Of a stretch of 64,000 bases of DNA, positions 16,932 to 25,296 are shown one piece after another. Position numbers and translations under genes: made by a program. Every line of letters starts with the position of its first letter. The stretch's first letter is position 1. Source of the DNA: Tannockella sp964369175 (lineage in GTDB: Bacteria > Bacillota_I > Bacilli_A > Erysipelotrichales > Coprobacillaceae); the NCBI GenBank assembly GCA_964369175.1, contig CAYJEM010000004.1, forward strand, positions 1 through 64,000, written 5' to 3'. The notes under the pieces were generated by a model. The model saw only the letters and a program-made list of their open reading frames with translations. It was not told the DNA's origin and did not search any database.

Positions 16932-17441
16932 ATGATTATTCGAACTGAACAAAAAAACGATTATGACAATATTAAAAAAGTTGTTTATGAGGCATTTAAA
17001 AATGCTGAACATACTGATGGTAATGAACATAATTTGGTTGATAAATTACGTAGTAGCAAAGGTTTTATTGAAGAATTAACATTAGTCGCAATAGAAAATG
17101 ATGAAATCATTGGTCACATTCTGTTTACTGAAGTAAAAGTTAGCGGTCATAGAGGTATCGCATTAGCACCACTATCTGTATCACCTAATCATCAAAGAAA
17201 AGGTGTTGGGACTGCCCTGATGAATGAAGCCCATCTTCGTGCTAAAAAACTTGGATATCCATTCTCGATTGTTTTAGGAAGCAATGATTATTATCCAAAA
17301 GCAGGATATAAAACTGCATATGACCATGGTATTTTAGCACCATTTGAAGTACCAAAAGAATTTTTCATGGTATTATTACTTGATGAAAATTTTTTAGCAA
17401 CAGGTACTGTTGAATATGTAAAAGAAATGTTAGAGGGATAA
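16932..17441 (+). CDS. GNAT-family N-acetyltransferase (YhbS-like)
   Basis: A 169-residue acetyltransferase. The acetyl-CoA loop is APLSVSPNHQRKGVGTALMNEA (about residues 78-99), with the Q-R-K-G-V-G-T pattern. The C-terminal YYPKAGYKTAYDHGILAPFEVP and hydrophobic tail match the YhbS-type GNAT proteins annotated as predicted acetyltransferases. The substrate is unknown. It begins 12 bases after the UvrA-like gene with an AAAGGAG site, so it belongs to the MarR-led operon and may modify a toxic small molecule. Confidence 0.85.
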   Translation: MIIRTEQKNDYDNIKKVVYEAFKNAEHTDGNEHNLVDKLRSSKGFIEELTLVAIENDEIIGHILFTEVKVSGHRGIALAPLSVSPNHQRKGVGTALMNEAHLRAKKLGYPFSIVLGSNDYYPKAGYKTAYDHGILAPFEVPKEFFMVLLLDENFLATGTVEYVKEMLEG

Positions 17442-17447
17442 TTCACG

Positions 17448-18020
17448 ATGAAAATCTTTGCTGTTCAAGCAAGTCCAAAACTTCATGGTAATACAAGTAT
17501 GTTATTAGATGAATATCTAAAATGTATAAATGACAATAACATTGAACATACAATTACAAAAGTTACTTTATCTAAGCAAGATATTCAATATTGTACAGGA
17601 TGTTGTACATGTAAAACCAATTCAATCACAAATTGTACTATCAATGATGATATGAACACCCTTTATTCCCTGTTTGAAGACGCAGACATTGTTATTTTTG
17701 CAACGCCAATATTTTTTTATGGACCTACTGCTTTATTAAAAACCTTTTTAGAACGCTTATATGCAATAAAAGAAGAAGCATGGCATGATAAAAAAATCAT
17801 TTCAATTACTACATATGGTTCAAAGAATGAAATCCTTTCCGGAGCCAACAATTGGTACAATATGTTAACACATCTTGCTAGTGACCATAAAATACCAATT
17901 ATCCAGCAATATCAACTTAGTACCGGTAGTGTATTGTCACACAAACAAAACCTTGATCCAAAAGTTAAAAATGATATCTTAATGCTTGTAAATTCATTGA
18001 TAGAAGATTATTATCGCTAA
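17448..18020 (+). CDS. NADPH-dependent FMN reductase / flavodoxin-like protein
   Basis: A 190-residue flavodoxin-fold protein. The phosphate-binding start is VQASPKLHGNTSMLLDEYL (6-24), followed by the cysteine cluster YCTGCCTCKTNSITNCTINDDM (about 44-65), as found in iron-sulfur flavoproteins and multimeric flavodoxin WrbA relatives. ATPIFFYGPTALLKTFLERLYA is the conserved FMN-site helix. It may reduce quinones or nitro compounds, possibly with an Fe-S cluster bound by those cysteines. Last gene of the plus-strand resistance-like operon, 6 bases after the GNAT gene and before a terminator. Confidence 0.82.
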   Translation: MKIFAVQASPKLHGNTSMLLDEYLKCINDNNIEHTITKVTLSKQDIQYCTGCCTCKTNSITNCTINDDMNTLYSLFEDADIVIFATPIFFYGPTALLKTFLERLYAIKEEAWHDKKIISITTYGSKNEILSGANNWYNMLTHLASDHKIPIIQQYQLSTGSVLSHKQNLDPKVKNDILMLVNSLIEDYYR

Positions 18021-18025
18021 ATATA

Positions 18026-18060
18026 AAAGAGTGTAACCTTTAATTAAGTTTACACTCTTT
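18026..18060 (+). terminator. Terminator after the MarR-UvrA-GNAT-FMN operon
   Basis: Arms AAAGAGTGTAA and TTACACTCTTT enclose a 13-base loop directly past the FMN reductase stop and are followed by GTTTATT. It may also act on the convergent M32 peptidase gene. Confidence 0.75.
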
Positions 18061-18098
18061 GTTTATTACAATTTGATTATATTTTGTGTTTATCCACG

Positions 18099-19592
18099 CT
18101 AGATATTATATAGCTTACTGTATTTATCAATTAAGTAGTTTACATAATAATCTGGGTTAAAAGCCTCACCTGTAACATCTTTCATTATTTCATCAGCAGA
18201 TTTAAATGCACCAAACTGATGTATGTTTTCTTTTAACCAATTTGCTATAACATCAAATTTATTATTTTCTAATAGTTCATCAATATTTAGTTGCTGTTTC
18301 ATTGTATTGTAAAACTGTGCTGCATATGCACTACCTAATGCATATGTTGGAAAATATCCAAAACTTGCACTAGACCAATGTACATCTTGTAAAATACTAT
18401 CACTATCGCATGTTGCACGAACTCCTAAATATTGTTCATATTTATCATCCCATTTTTGTTGTAGTGTATCATAGTCAATACTATCACTAGAAAATATTTC
18501 TTTTTCTAGTTCATAGCGAATTAGTATATGAATTGGATACGTAAGTTCATCTGCTTCAATACGTATTAATGAAGCTTGGCTTTTTGATAACATATTAACC
18601 AATTCTTCAGGTTTCATATCATTAAATTCAGGAAAGTATTGTTGCAATGTAGGCAGATTTGCTTTCCAAAATGAAACATGTTTACCTACATGATTTTCTA
18701 AAAAACGTGATTGTGATTCATGCATGGCAAAACTAATTTGATTATGCAATTCTGTTCCTTCGTATTCTTTGTTAACTTGCAGCCCATATAAAGCATGACC
18801 GTATTCATGAATGGTAGAATAAATCGCTGATGATAGTGCATTTTCATAATAATGTGTTGTAATACGAACATCATTTGCACTAAAGAAGCTTGTAAATGGA
18901 TGTTCAGTTGTACACATATATGTCTTATTTTTATCAGCCTTAAAGTATGTACAAATATCATTGCTTAATGCTTCTTGTTTTTTTACATTATAGTCTTTCA
19001 TGAGTAAAGAATCATCGATAATAGTACTACTTTGTAATACCTTTTGAATAAAAGGTAACAATTTTTCTTTTATTGTTTCAAAAAAATTATCATAGCGTTG
19101 CTGGTTCATTCCTTTTTCAAATCGGTCTAATAATATATCGTATCCTTTTAAATCTTTTCTTGGGTGATAAGATAACAGTTCTTTTTGTACTTCGATAACA
19201 TTTTTTAAATGGTCCCTAAATATAGTATAATTACTTTCTTCTTTTGCTTGATGCCAAGCAGTATCTGATTGATGAACTGTATATATGTATCTACTATATA
19301 CATCCTTAGGAATACAACGATTTTCCTCTAGTAATTGTAATGTCATCTCTACATCTTTCTTTATTTCTGGTTTTAAATCATACGTTGTAAGTTCTTTTAT
19401 TTTATGATACGCTTCATCACTTGTTTCATGTGTAAATTGCTCAGTAGCAAGGATTGTCATCATTTTATTTGTAAAGGCATGACCATCTTTTGGAGCAATC
19501 GTTGCCTTATCAAATGAAATTGTGTTTAATGCAAATTCTAATGCATTCTTTTTTGCTTTATATTCCTTATAATATGTAATCAATTCTTCCAT
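18099..19592 (-). CDS. M32 family metallocarboxypeptidase (carboxypeptidase Taq type)
   Basis: A 497-residue, mostly helical zinc carboxypeptidase, the usual size for M32. The zinc motif is HEYGH in STIHEYGHALYG (about 250), with the downstream family motif HESQSRFLENHVG supplying the third ligand region. It removes C-terminal amino acids from peptides in the cytoplasm (no signal peptide). The start at 19590-19592 gives the family length; an extended frame would run into the upstream methyltransferase gene, which ends 19 bases before this ATG. Probably the last gene of the four-gene unit that starts near 21429. Confidence 0.92.
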   Translation of the reverse strand: MEELITYYKEYKAKKNALEFALNTISFDKATIAPKDGHAFTNKMMTILATEQFTHETSDEAYHKIKELTTYDLKPEIKKDVEMTLQLLEENRCIPKDVYSRYIYTVHQSDTAWHQAKEESNYTIFRDHLKNVIEVQKELLSYHPRKDLKGYDILLDRFEKGMNQQRYDNFFETIKEKLLPFIQKVLQSSTIIDDSLLMKDYNVKKQEALSNDICTYFKADKNKTYMCTTEHPFTSFFSANDVRITTHYYENALSSAIYSTIHEYGHALYGLQVNKEYEGTELHNQISFAMHESQSRFLENHVGKHVSFWKANLPTLQQYFPEFNDMKPEELVNMLSKSQASLIRIEADELTYPIHILIRYELEKEIFSSDSIDYDTLQQKWDDKYEQYLGVRATCDSDSILQDVHWSSASFGYFPTYALGSAYAAQFYNTMKQQLNIDELLENNKFDVIANWLKENIHQFGAFKSADEIMKDVTGEAFNPDYYVNYLIDKYSKLYNI

Positions 19593-19611
19593 ATACTCTC
19601 TCTTTTCTTTC

Positions 19612-20373
19612 CTATTTATGTGCAACAATAAATAATCTTTCCATTTGAAATACAATATTTCCATTTTTTTGTTTAGAATATACTTCTTTTATTCCGTTTA
19701 AAACATCTTCTTCTAATTGGCTTGCATCTGTGTTATTTAAAGCTAGTAAATACGGCTTTAAAGCAGAGCCTTTAATCCATTCTAAAATATCCTTATGACT
19801 AGTCATAATATGATTATATGTAGTTTCATAGATTGAAAAATCACTTGATATATCACTAAGTATATCAACATATTGATAGACATCTAACTGATGATATATT
19901 TTAGGTAATTTTGTAAGTTGTTGCCACTTTGGTTTCTTTATTGTCTCATAGATTACTTGATGTGCTTTAGATTTAGTCATAGGTATTTGAATTGCTAAAA
20001 TTCCACCTTCACTTAAGATATTCATCATTTCTCTAAGTAATTTAGGATGATTTTCAATCCAATGAATACAAGCATTAGAAAACACCAAATCATATTTTGA
20101 TGATATATTACAAAGATCAACTGTTGCATCAAACTCCTCAAAACATATATCTGGATATGAGCTTCTAGCTTTTTCTAACATGACTTTGGATTTATCTACA
20201 CCTTTAATATTGGCATTACTAAAGTATTGTTTTAATATTGTTGTACTATTACCTGGTCCACAACCAATATCAATAATTGATGTTGGATTATTGTCGATAC
20301 GGTGAATTAAATCAATCGCTGGTTGTGTACGTTCTTTTTCATATTTTAAATACTGTGTTGTATCCCACTTCAT
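19612..20373 (-). CDS. Trans-aconitate 2-methyltransferase-like SAM methyltransferase
   Basis: A 253-residue protein resembling Tam: MKWDTTQYLKYEKERTQPAIDLIHRI at the start, motif I SIIDIGCGPGNSTTIL (about 32-47), GVDKSKVMLEKAR for motif II and FSNACIHWIENHPKLLREMMNILSEGGILAIQIP. The HWIxxH segment and the N-terminal WDxxQYLKYExERxxPxxDL pattern are characteristic of Tam. Tam methylates trans-aconitate, an aconitase by-product, but relatives have other substrates. It begins two bases after the preceding methyltransferase gene. Confidence 0.8.
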   Translation of the reverse strand: MKWDTTQYLKYEKERTQPAIDLIHRIDNNPTSIIDIGCGPGNSTTILKQYFSNANIKGVDKSKVMLEKARSSYPDICFEEFDATVDLCNISSKYDLVFSNACIHWIENHPKLLREMMNILSEGGILAIQIPMTKSKAHQVIYETIKKPKWQQLTKLPKIYHQLDVYQYVDILSDISSDFSIYETTYNHIMTSHKDILEWIKGSALKPYLLALNNTDASQLEEDVLNGIKEVYSKQKNGNIVFQMERLFIVAHK

Positions 20374-20375
20374 AT

Positions 20376-21071
20376 TTATATCTTCCTTACTCTAACAATC
20401 ATAATAATTGGTGTATCTTGTTTATTAAATGGTATTTCATGAAATCCATCAACTACAAATCCACACTCAAAAGCTACTTTAAATATGTCACTAATAGTAC
20501 GATGGTAGTAGTTATGCATTGTTGGTTGCCCCTCAATTGCAATTCCTTTTTCAATACAATTTGTAAAATAATCATCATTTGGATATGTAAAACATGGATG
20601 GTGGGTTGCAAAAACAAAGGTTCCATTATTATCTAATAATTGGTATATTGCTTTAAATAAGGGCGTTATTTTTGAAATATCCATAATAGCCATATTGGCA
20701 ACTGCTTTTGTAAATAAGTTACTACGCTTCAATTGTAATAACTGCTCATAACTAGTTGCATCACATACTTGAAAATCTATTTTATTTACATATTCTTTTC
20801 GTCTTTTTTTAGCAAGTTCTATCATTTTTTCACTATAGTCAAAAGCTACAACCTGTACCCCCTTACTAGCAAGATAACTAGCATAGTTACCATTTCCACA
20901 AGCAACTTCTAAAACAAAATCATTTTCATTAATTTCTAACAGTTTATCAACACTTGGTCTAACAATATCACAGTGAAAATAATTGGAATTATCACCCATT
21001 TGATCATCCCAAAATGTTGCATTCGTTTCCCAAGCATTTAAACCGTTATTATCAAAATCTATTTTATTCAT
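20376..21071 (-). CDS. Class I SAM-dependent methyltransferase
   Basis: A 231-residue methyltransferase. Motif I FVLEVACGNGNYASYLASKG lies near residue 48, motif II is VVAFDYSEKMIELAKKR, and the NGTFVFATHHPCFTYPNDDYF segment carries the THHPCF signature of a ubiquinone/menaquinone-like methyltransferase subgroup. The start is taken at the ATG 21069-21071; a TTG at 21083 in the same frame overlaps the SnoaL-like gene. The substrate is unknown. It sits between the SnoaL-like gene and the Tam-like gene with almost no spacing. Confidence 0.78.
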   Translation of the reverse strand: MNKIDFDNNGLNAWETNATFWDDQMGDNSNYFHCDIVRPSVDKLLEINENDFVLEVACGNGNYASYLASKGVQVVAFDYSEKMIELAKKRRKEYVNKIDFQVCDATSYEQLLQLKRSNLFTKAVANMAIMDISKITPLFKAIYQLLDNNGTFVFATHHPCFTYPNDDYFTNCIEKGIAIEGQPTMHNYYHRTISDIFKVAFECGFVVDGFHEIPFNKQDTPIIMIVRVRKI

Positions 21072-21075
21072 TATT

Positions 21076-21429
21076 TTACTCAATGGGTAAATTATTCATT
21101 TTTAAAAAACTTAATTTATCCATATATCCCCTTTGAAATTTTATTTTATTATTGACTATATTAAAAAAACCACATCCTCTAAATCCTTTAGGATCAATCC
21201 ATTCCATAATTGCCCAATCATTATCCTCAAAAATATTTTCTAGAATACATACCATGGTTGCAACTTCAAATTCAGATTTAAACATCTGATATATTGCTTC
21301 TTTTCCTATTACTGGGTCAGTTACTACTTGATGATTTATGGCATCATCATGATACAAATCAGATAATCCTTTTGCATCTGCTTGATTAAATTTATCAATC
21401 CATATTTTTAATACTTCTTTTGCCGTCAT
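21076..21429 (-). CDS. SnoaL-like (NTF2-fold) protein
   Basis: A 117-residue protein with the SnoaL/NTF2-like fold pattern: VLKIWIDKFNQADAKGLSDLYHDDAINHQVVTDPVIGKEAIYQMF near the start, then alternating strands with DWAIMEWIDPKGFRGCGFFNIVNNKIKFQRGYMDKL. Members include cyclases and isomerases as well as proteins with no known activity. The Asp/His-lined pocket (YHDDAINH) is kept. AAGGAGG precedes the ATG. First gene of the run that continues with two methyltransferases and the M32 peptidase. Confidence 0.75.
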   Translation of the reverse strand: MTAKEVLKIWIDKFNQADAKGLSDLYHDDAINHQVVTDPVIGKEAIYQMFKSEFEVATMVCILENIFEDNDWAIMEWIDPKGFRGCGFFNIVNNKIKFQRGYMDKLSFLKMNNLPIE

Positions 21430-21483
21430 AAAATACCTCCTTATACAATATTATACATACAATTTTATATAATCTCCATAAAA

Positions 21484-21505
21484 AAACAAAGCGATCGCTT
21501 TGTTT
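21484..21505 (-). terminator. Terminator after trpB
   Basis: The perfect palindrome AAACAAAGCGATCGCTTTGTTT is followed on the minus strand by TTTTTATGG, about 10 bases past the trpB stop. Confidence 0.88.
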
Positions 21506-21513
21506 CTTTGTGA

Positions 21514-22773
21514 CTATTTATCTAAAATAATTCCACGTTTCTCTAAGAATTCACTACCGTCACCATAGTTTTCATATACATAATCAATATCTTTATCACC
21601 TCTACCTGAAAGGTTTACTAAGATTGTACCCGTTCTATGTTCTTTAGCATATTTAATAGCATGAGCTACTGCATGAGCACTTTCAATTGCAGGGATAATT
21701 CCTTCTAATCTTGAAAGTAAATAGAAAGCTTCTATTGCCTCTTCATCATCAATATAATCGTATTGTACACGACCACAATCATGTAGATATGCATGTTCTG
21801 GACCAACTGATGGGTAATCAAGACCACTTGCAACTGAATATACAGGATCTGGTTCACCTTCTTTTTCATTTTGTAATAATAAACTTTCAAATCCATGAAG
21901 GATTCCTTTTTTACCATATGTTATTGAAGCTGCATGTTCACCTAAACCATGTCCTTTACCTAATGGTTCAACACCATAAATATCCACTGGTTCATTTAAA
22001 AATGCTGAGAACATTCCCATGGCATTTGATCCACCACCAACACAGGCAGACACTGCATCAGGTAAAAAACCAGTCATTTCTTTAAATTGATCGATTGCTT
22101 CAAATCCAATTACTGCTTGAAAATCACGAACCATTAATGGAAATGGATGAGGTCCTACTACTGAACCAATACAATATATTGCCTCTTTATACTCTTTTAA
22201 ATATGCTTCAAATGCCGCATCTACAGCTTCTTTTAATGTTTTCAATCCATGAGTAACCGGAATAACTCTTGCCCCTAACATCTTCATACGAACAACATTT
22301 GGATGTTGTTTTGCGATATCTACTTCTCCCATGTAAATGTCACATTCCATACCAAAGTAGGCTGCCGCTGTAGCTAGTGCAACACCATGTTGTCCTGCAC
22401 CAGTTTCAGCAATAATTTTCTTTTTACCCATAAACTTTGCTAGTAACCCTTCACCCATACAATGGTTTATTTTATGAGCTCCAGTATGATTTAAATCTTC
22501 TCTTTTTAAATATATTTGACATCCACCTACATATTTTGATAATGATTTACAATGATAAACTGGTGTTGGTCTTCCTTGGAATTCTTTACGTATTCTACGT
22601 AATTCATTAATAAAATCAGAACTATTACAAATATCATGATATGCTGCTGTTATATCTTCAAATGCTGGTATTAATTGTGGTGGTAGATAAGCTCCCCCAT
22701 ACTCTCCAAATTTCCCATCTGTTGTTGGGAATGCCTTTAAATACTTATCAAAATCTTTATACGTCTTTTTCAT
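21514..22773 (-). CDS. trpB: Tryptophan synthase beta chain (orphan)
   Basis: A 419-residue PLP enzyme that makes tryptophan from indole and serine. It has FGEYGGAYLPPQLIPAF, the PLP lysine in KREDLNHTGAHKINH (about 95), AETGAGQHGVALATAAA, the phosphate-binding CVGGGSNAMGMF (about 240) and the C-terminal NLSGRGDKD. The class resembles TrpB1 by these motifs, but the sequence is longer than TrpB1 (~400). GGAGGAAAGAAGT precedes the ATG at 22771-22773. No trpA or other trp gene is nearby, so it probably salvages indole or works with a distant alpha subunit. Expression is controlled by the Trp T-box upstream. Confidence 0.93.
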   Translation of the reverse strand: MKKTYKDFDKYLKAFPTTDGKFGEYGGAYLPPQLIPAFEDITAAYHDICNSSDFINELRRIRKEFQGRPTPVYHCKSLSKYVGGCQIYLKREDLNHTGAHKINHCMGEGLLAKFMGKKKIIAETGAGQHGVALATAAAYFGMECDIYMGEVDIAKQHPNVVRMKMLGARVIPVTHGLKTLKEAVDAAFEAYLKEYKEAIYCIGSVVGPHPFPLMVRDFQAVIGFEAIDQFKEMTGFLPDAVSACVGGGSNAMGMFSAFLNEPVDIYGVEPLGKGHGLGEHAASITYGKKGILHGFESLLLQNEKEGEPDPVYSVASGLDYPSVGPEHAYLHDCGRVQYDYIDDEEAIEAFYLLSRLEGIIPAIESAHAVAHAIKYAKEHRTGTILVNLSGRGDKDIDYVYENYGDGSEFLEKRGIILDK

Positions 22774-22804
22774 ACTTCTTTCCTCCAAATTGTTGTTTTT
22801 AGAT

Positions 22805-23055
22805 AAAAAAAATCTTCGCCCTCTAAGGACAAAGACGTTATACCTTTGTTATGCCACCTAATGCTTTTTCTTAAAACGTACTATCATACGTCTTCCACTT
22901 ATAACGGGAGGATACCCGTCGGATATTACTTGCATATGCTTTCTTTCCGCCCTCACAAGTCCATTCGCATACTCCTCTTTATGATTTTCCACCAACCAAT
23001 CACTCTCTAAAAAAGTTAAAATATGTTACTCCTCTTGCTCAAAGGTTTTTATCTT
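22805..23055 (-). promoter_or_regulatory. Tryptophan T-box riboswitch upstream of trpB
   Basis: A T-box leader reads on the minus strand. Stem I has the conserved GGTTGGTGGAAAATCA (22982-22997) and the specifier TGG (22961-22963) in GAATGGACTTG, followed by the GTGAGGGCGGAA element. The T-box bulge TGGC (22853-22856) complements a GCCA tRNA end, which fits tRNA-Trp with a G discriminator. The antiterminator pairs AGG and CAAAG around the bulge with CTTTG and CCT. The competing terminator TCTTTGTCC/GGGCGAAGA (22813-22835) ends in eight Ts. Uncharged tRNA-Trp would therefore turn trpB on. Confidence 0.93.
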
Positions 23056-23061
23056 AAGAAA

Positions 23062-23090
23062 AGATTACTACATTCAAACAACAATGTCAA
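23062..23090 (-). promoter_or_regulatory. Promoter of the T-box/trpB transcript
   Basis: A consensus TTGACA (23085-23090) and TAATCT (23062-23067) are separated by 17 bases on the minus strand, placing transcription start near 23055, just ahead of the T-box. Confidence 0.8.
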
Positions 23091-23176
23091 TAGTTATAAC
23101 GAAATATAAATTGTTTATGATATTTATAAAAAATATATATAAAATTAGAATATGACAAAATCAAAATCATATATAG

Positions 23177-23830
23177 TTAATGATAAATTGTACTTTCTTC
23201 ATCAGTCAGTAATTTTTCAATATCCTTACTTTTATCAAACCAACGTTCAAACATATGTTTTAATAGCCTTTCCATCGCAATAAAAGTAACTACAACAACA
23301 TCAAATATTTCAAAAAATTCATTATTAATTTAGATATCTTCAAGATGTATATATGGTGTAAATAACACCATTGCCATCGCAATAATAAAAAGAATTAGTC
23401 GAACAATATGTTTCTTTGATATTGCATATAAATCATACATAAAGAAGTATACTCGTTGATAAAAATGATTGTCTTTTACTATTTTCATATTCTGTCTTTT
23501 TAAAAAATGATAATAGAAAAATGGCATAAAATATTCAACAGATAATCCAATACATATAAATACAGTTGTATATACGTATAATAAATATTCCCAATTTGCA
23601 CCTGTGTTAATTGATGCTGTAATGAGTGTCCAAATACCAGCAATTAACAGTGATACACAAAAGAAAACAAGTAAAAAGAACCACGATTTACAACCTATTA
23701 TTAACTTATCAGTATCCTTAACAAAAGTACCACTTTGCTTGAATCTAGCAGGATGTTTTTTCCATAAAATAACTAATGGTATAAATGATAAAACCAAAGG
23801 TAAAAGCCAAATAGTTCCAAAATATATCAT
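23177..23830 (-). pseudogene. Membrane protein gene interrupted by an in-frame stop
   Basis: The first frame (23330-23830, ATG with AAGGAG 8 bases upstream) encodes 166 residues with four hydrophobic segments and the ending PYIHLEDI before TAA (23330-23332). The same frame then stays open for 50 codons to a TAA at 23177, encoding a coding-like segment with EIFDVVVVTFIAMERLL and a charged tail KSKDIEKLLTDEE. No ribosome binding site or good start separates them. The simplest reading is a single ~217-residue protein interrupted by one stop codon, by mutation or error. The alternative is a complete 166-residue protein followed by chance open frame. Function not recognised. It lies 27 bases after the MATE gene. 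Confidence 0.55.
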
Positions 23831-23857
23831 GTACAATTCTCCTTAATTTATGCAGCT

Positions 23858-25222
23858 TTATGATCGTACTGCTTTTGTTTTCCACTTTCCCTTTTTATAT
23901 ACAATAATTGTAAGCAATGCTCCGATAACCCATGAAGCTAAAAGTGAAATATATAATGTTAATGAATTATTGAAAATATACGATAAACCATATGCTAATG
24001 GAACACGTATAATTACTGTTGAAATTATAGAAATCCACATCGGTGATACAGTATCTCCTGCTCCGCGCATTACCCCAGACAAAGATTGAGTAATTGACAT
24101 TGCTATATAACCTACTGCTAACACACACAATATTGTCATACTCATATCAATAAGTTCAACAGTGTCTGTAAAAATGGATACCAGTTGATTTCCAAACAAT
24201 AAAATTAAAAGTGTAATTATGGATGCCGTTGCCATAGCTAGCAAGGTTCCTTGTCTTGCTCCACTTAGTACGCGCTCATATTGCTTAGCACCAACATTTT
24301 GGCCAGCATATGTTGTCATAGCACTACCAAATGAGATATTAGGCATCATTGCAAATCCATCAACTCTCATTACGATTACATTTGCTGCAATAAATAATTC
24401 ACCATAACTATTTGTTAATGGTTGCATAATGACCATAGCTAGTGAAAATACCATTTGTGTAAGTCCAGAAGGAAGCCCTAATTTTACGATAGTATGTATA
24501 TGACTTTTATTCCATCTTAAATATTTTCTATGAAAATCGAATACATCTTTCATTCTAAATATTTTAATAACACACAAAATTGCTGAAATAAACTGTGCAA
24601 TAACTGTTGCATATGCAACTCCAGCTACTTCCATATTAAATACAACGACAAATAATAAATCCAACACTATATTTAACACTGATGCAACTAGTAGGTATTT
24701 TAAAGGTGCTATTGAGTCTCCAAGTCCTCGCATTACCCCGCATAATATGTTATAAAATGCCATACCTCCAATACCAATTAACATAATCATTAAATAATCG
24801 CTACTCCAATCAATTATTGATACTGGCGTATTTAATAATTCTAATATTGGTCTAGATATGAATGGTGCAATTGCCATTATAGCTAATGATGAAATAAAGG
24901 TTAGAATCATACATGCACCTACTGATTTTGATATATTTTCTCTATCTTTTGCGCCAAAATATTGTGCTACAATAATCCCAGCACCTACAGAAATACCTAT
25001 AAACAATACTAGTAGTAAATTGAAAATTGAAGTAACACTCCCTACTGCTGCTAATGCATTGTCACCTACATATTCTCCTACAATAATTGCATCAACCGTA
25101 CTATACATCTGCTGAGCAATATTCCCTACTAACATTGGTACCATAAATGCGATGATGCTTTTTATTGGGTTTCCTATTGTCATATCTTTTGATGATTTAA
25201 AATAATTTGTTAACGCTTTCAT
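23858..25222 (-). CDS. MATE-family multidrug efflux transporter
   Basis: A 454-residue transporter with about 12 helices. GNPIKSIIAFMVPMLVGNIAQQMYSTVDAIIVGEYVGDNALAAVG is the standard MATE start, and the second half opens with HTIVKLGLPSGLTQMVFSLAMVIMQPLTNSYG. It is distinct from the MATE protein at 8247-9587: the KSSKDMTIGNPIKSI leader and the AAVGS motif place it in the DinF/NorM-like group common in Bacillota. The substrate is unknown. It may be co-transcribed with the interrupted membrane protein gene 27 bases on. Confidence 0.9.
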   Translation of the reverse strand: MKALTNYFKSSKDMTIGNPIKSIIAFMVPMLVGNIAQQMYSTVDAIIVGEYVGDNALAAVGSVTSIFNLLLVLFIGISVGAGIIVAQYFGAKDRENISKSVGACMILTFISSLAIMAIAPFISRPILELLNTPVSIIDWSSDYLMIMLIGIGGMAFYNILCGVMRGLGDSIAPLKYLLVASVLNIVLDLLFVVVFNMEVAGVAYATVIAQFISAILCVIKIFRMKDVFDFHRKYLRWNKSHIHTIVKLGLPSGLTQMVFSLAMVIMQPLTNSYGELFIAANVIVMRVDGFAMMPNISFGSAMTTYAGQNVGAKQYERVLSGARQGTLLAMATASIITLLILLFGNQLVSIFTDTVELIDMSMTILCVLAVGYIAMSITQSLSGVMRGAGDTVSPMWISIISTVIIRVPLAYGLSYIFNNSLTLYISLLASWVIGALLTIIVYKKGKWKTKAVRS

Positions 25223-25268
25223 AATTCCCTCGCAATCTTTTATACCTATTATAATTGAAATATATATA

Positions 25269-25296
25269 AAAAGATACGATATTCATCGTATCTTTT
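25269..25296 (-). terminator. Terminator after the ABC exporter genes
   Basis: Arms AAAAGATACGAT and ATCGTATCTTTT with a 4-base loop overlap the stop of the 25295-27115 gene. A short run of A/T follows. Confidence 0.8.

Noticed and set aside
22801..22990. S-box or purine riboswitch in place of a T-box
   Set aside because: Stem I GGTTGGTGGAAAATC, UGG specifier, UGGC bulge and the antiterminator/terminator pair fit a T-box only.
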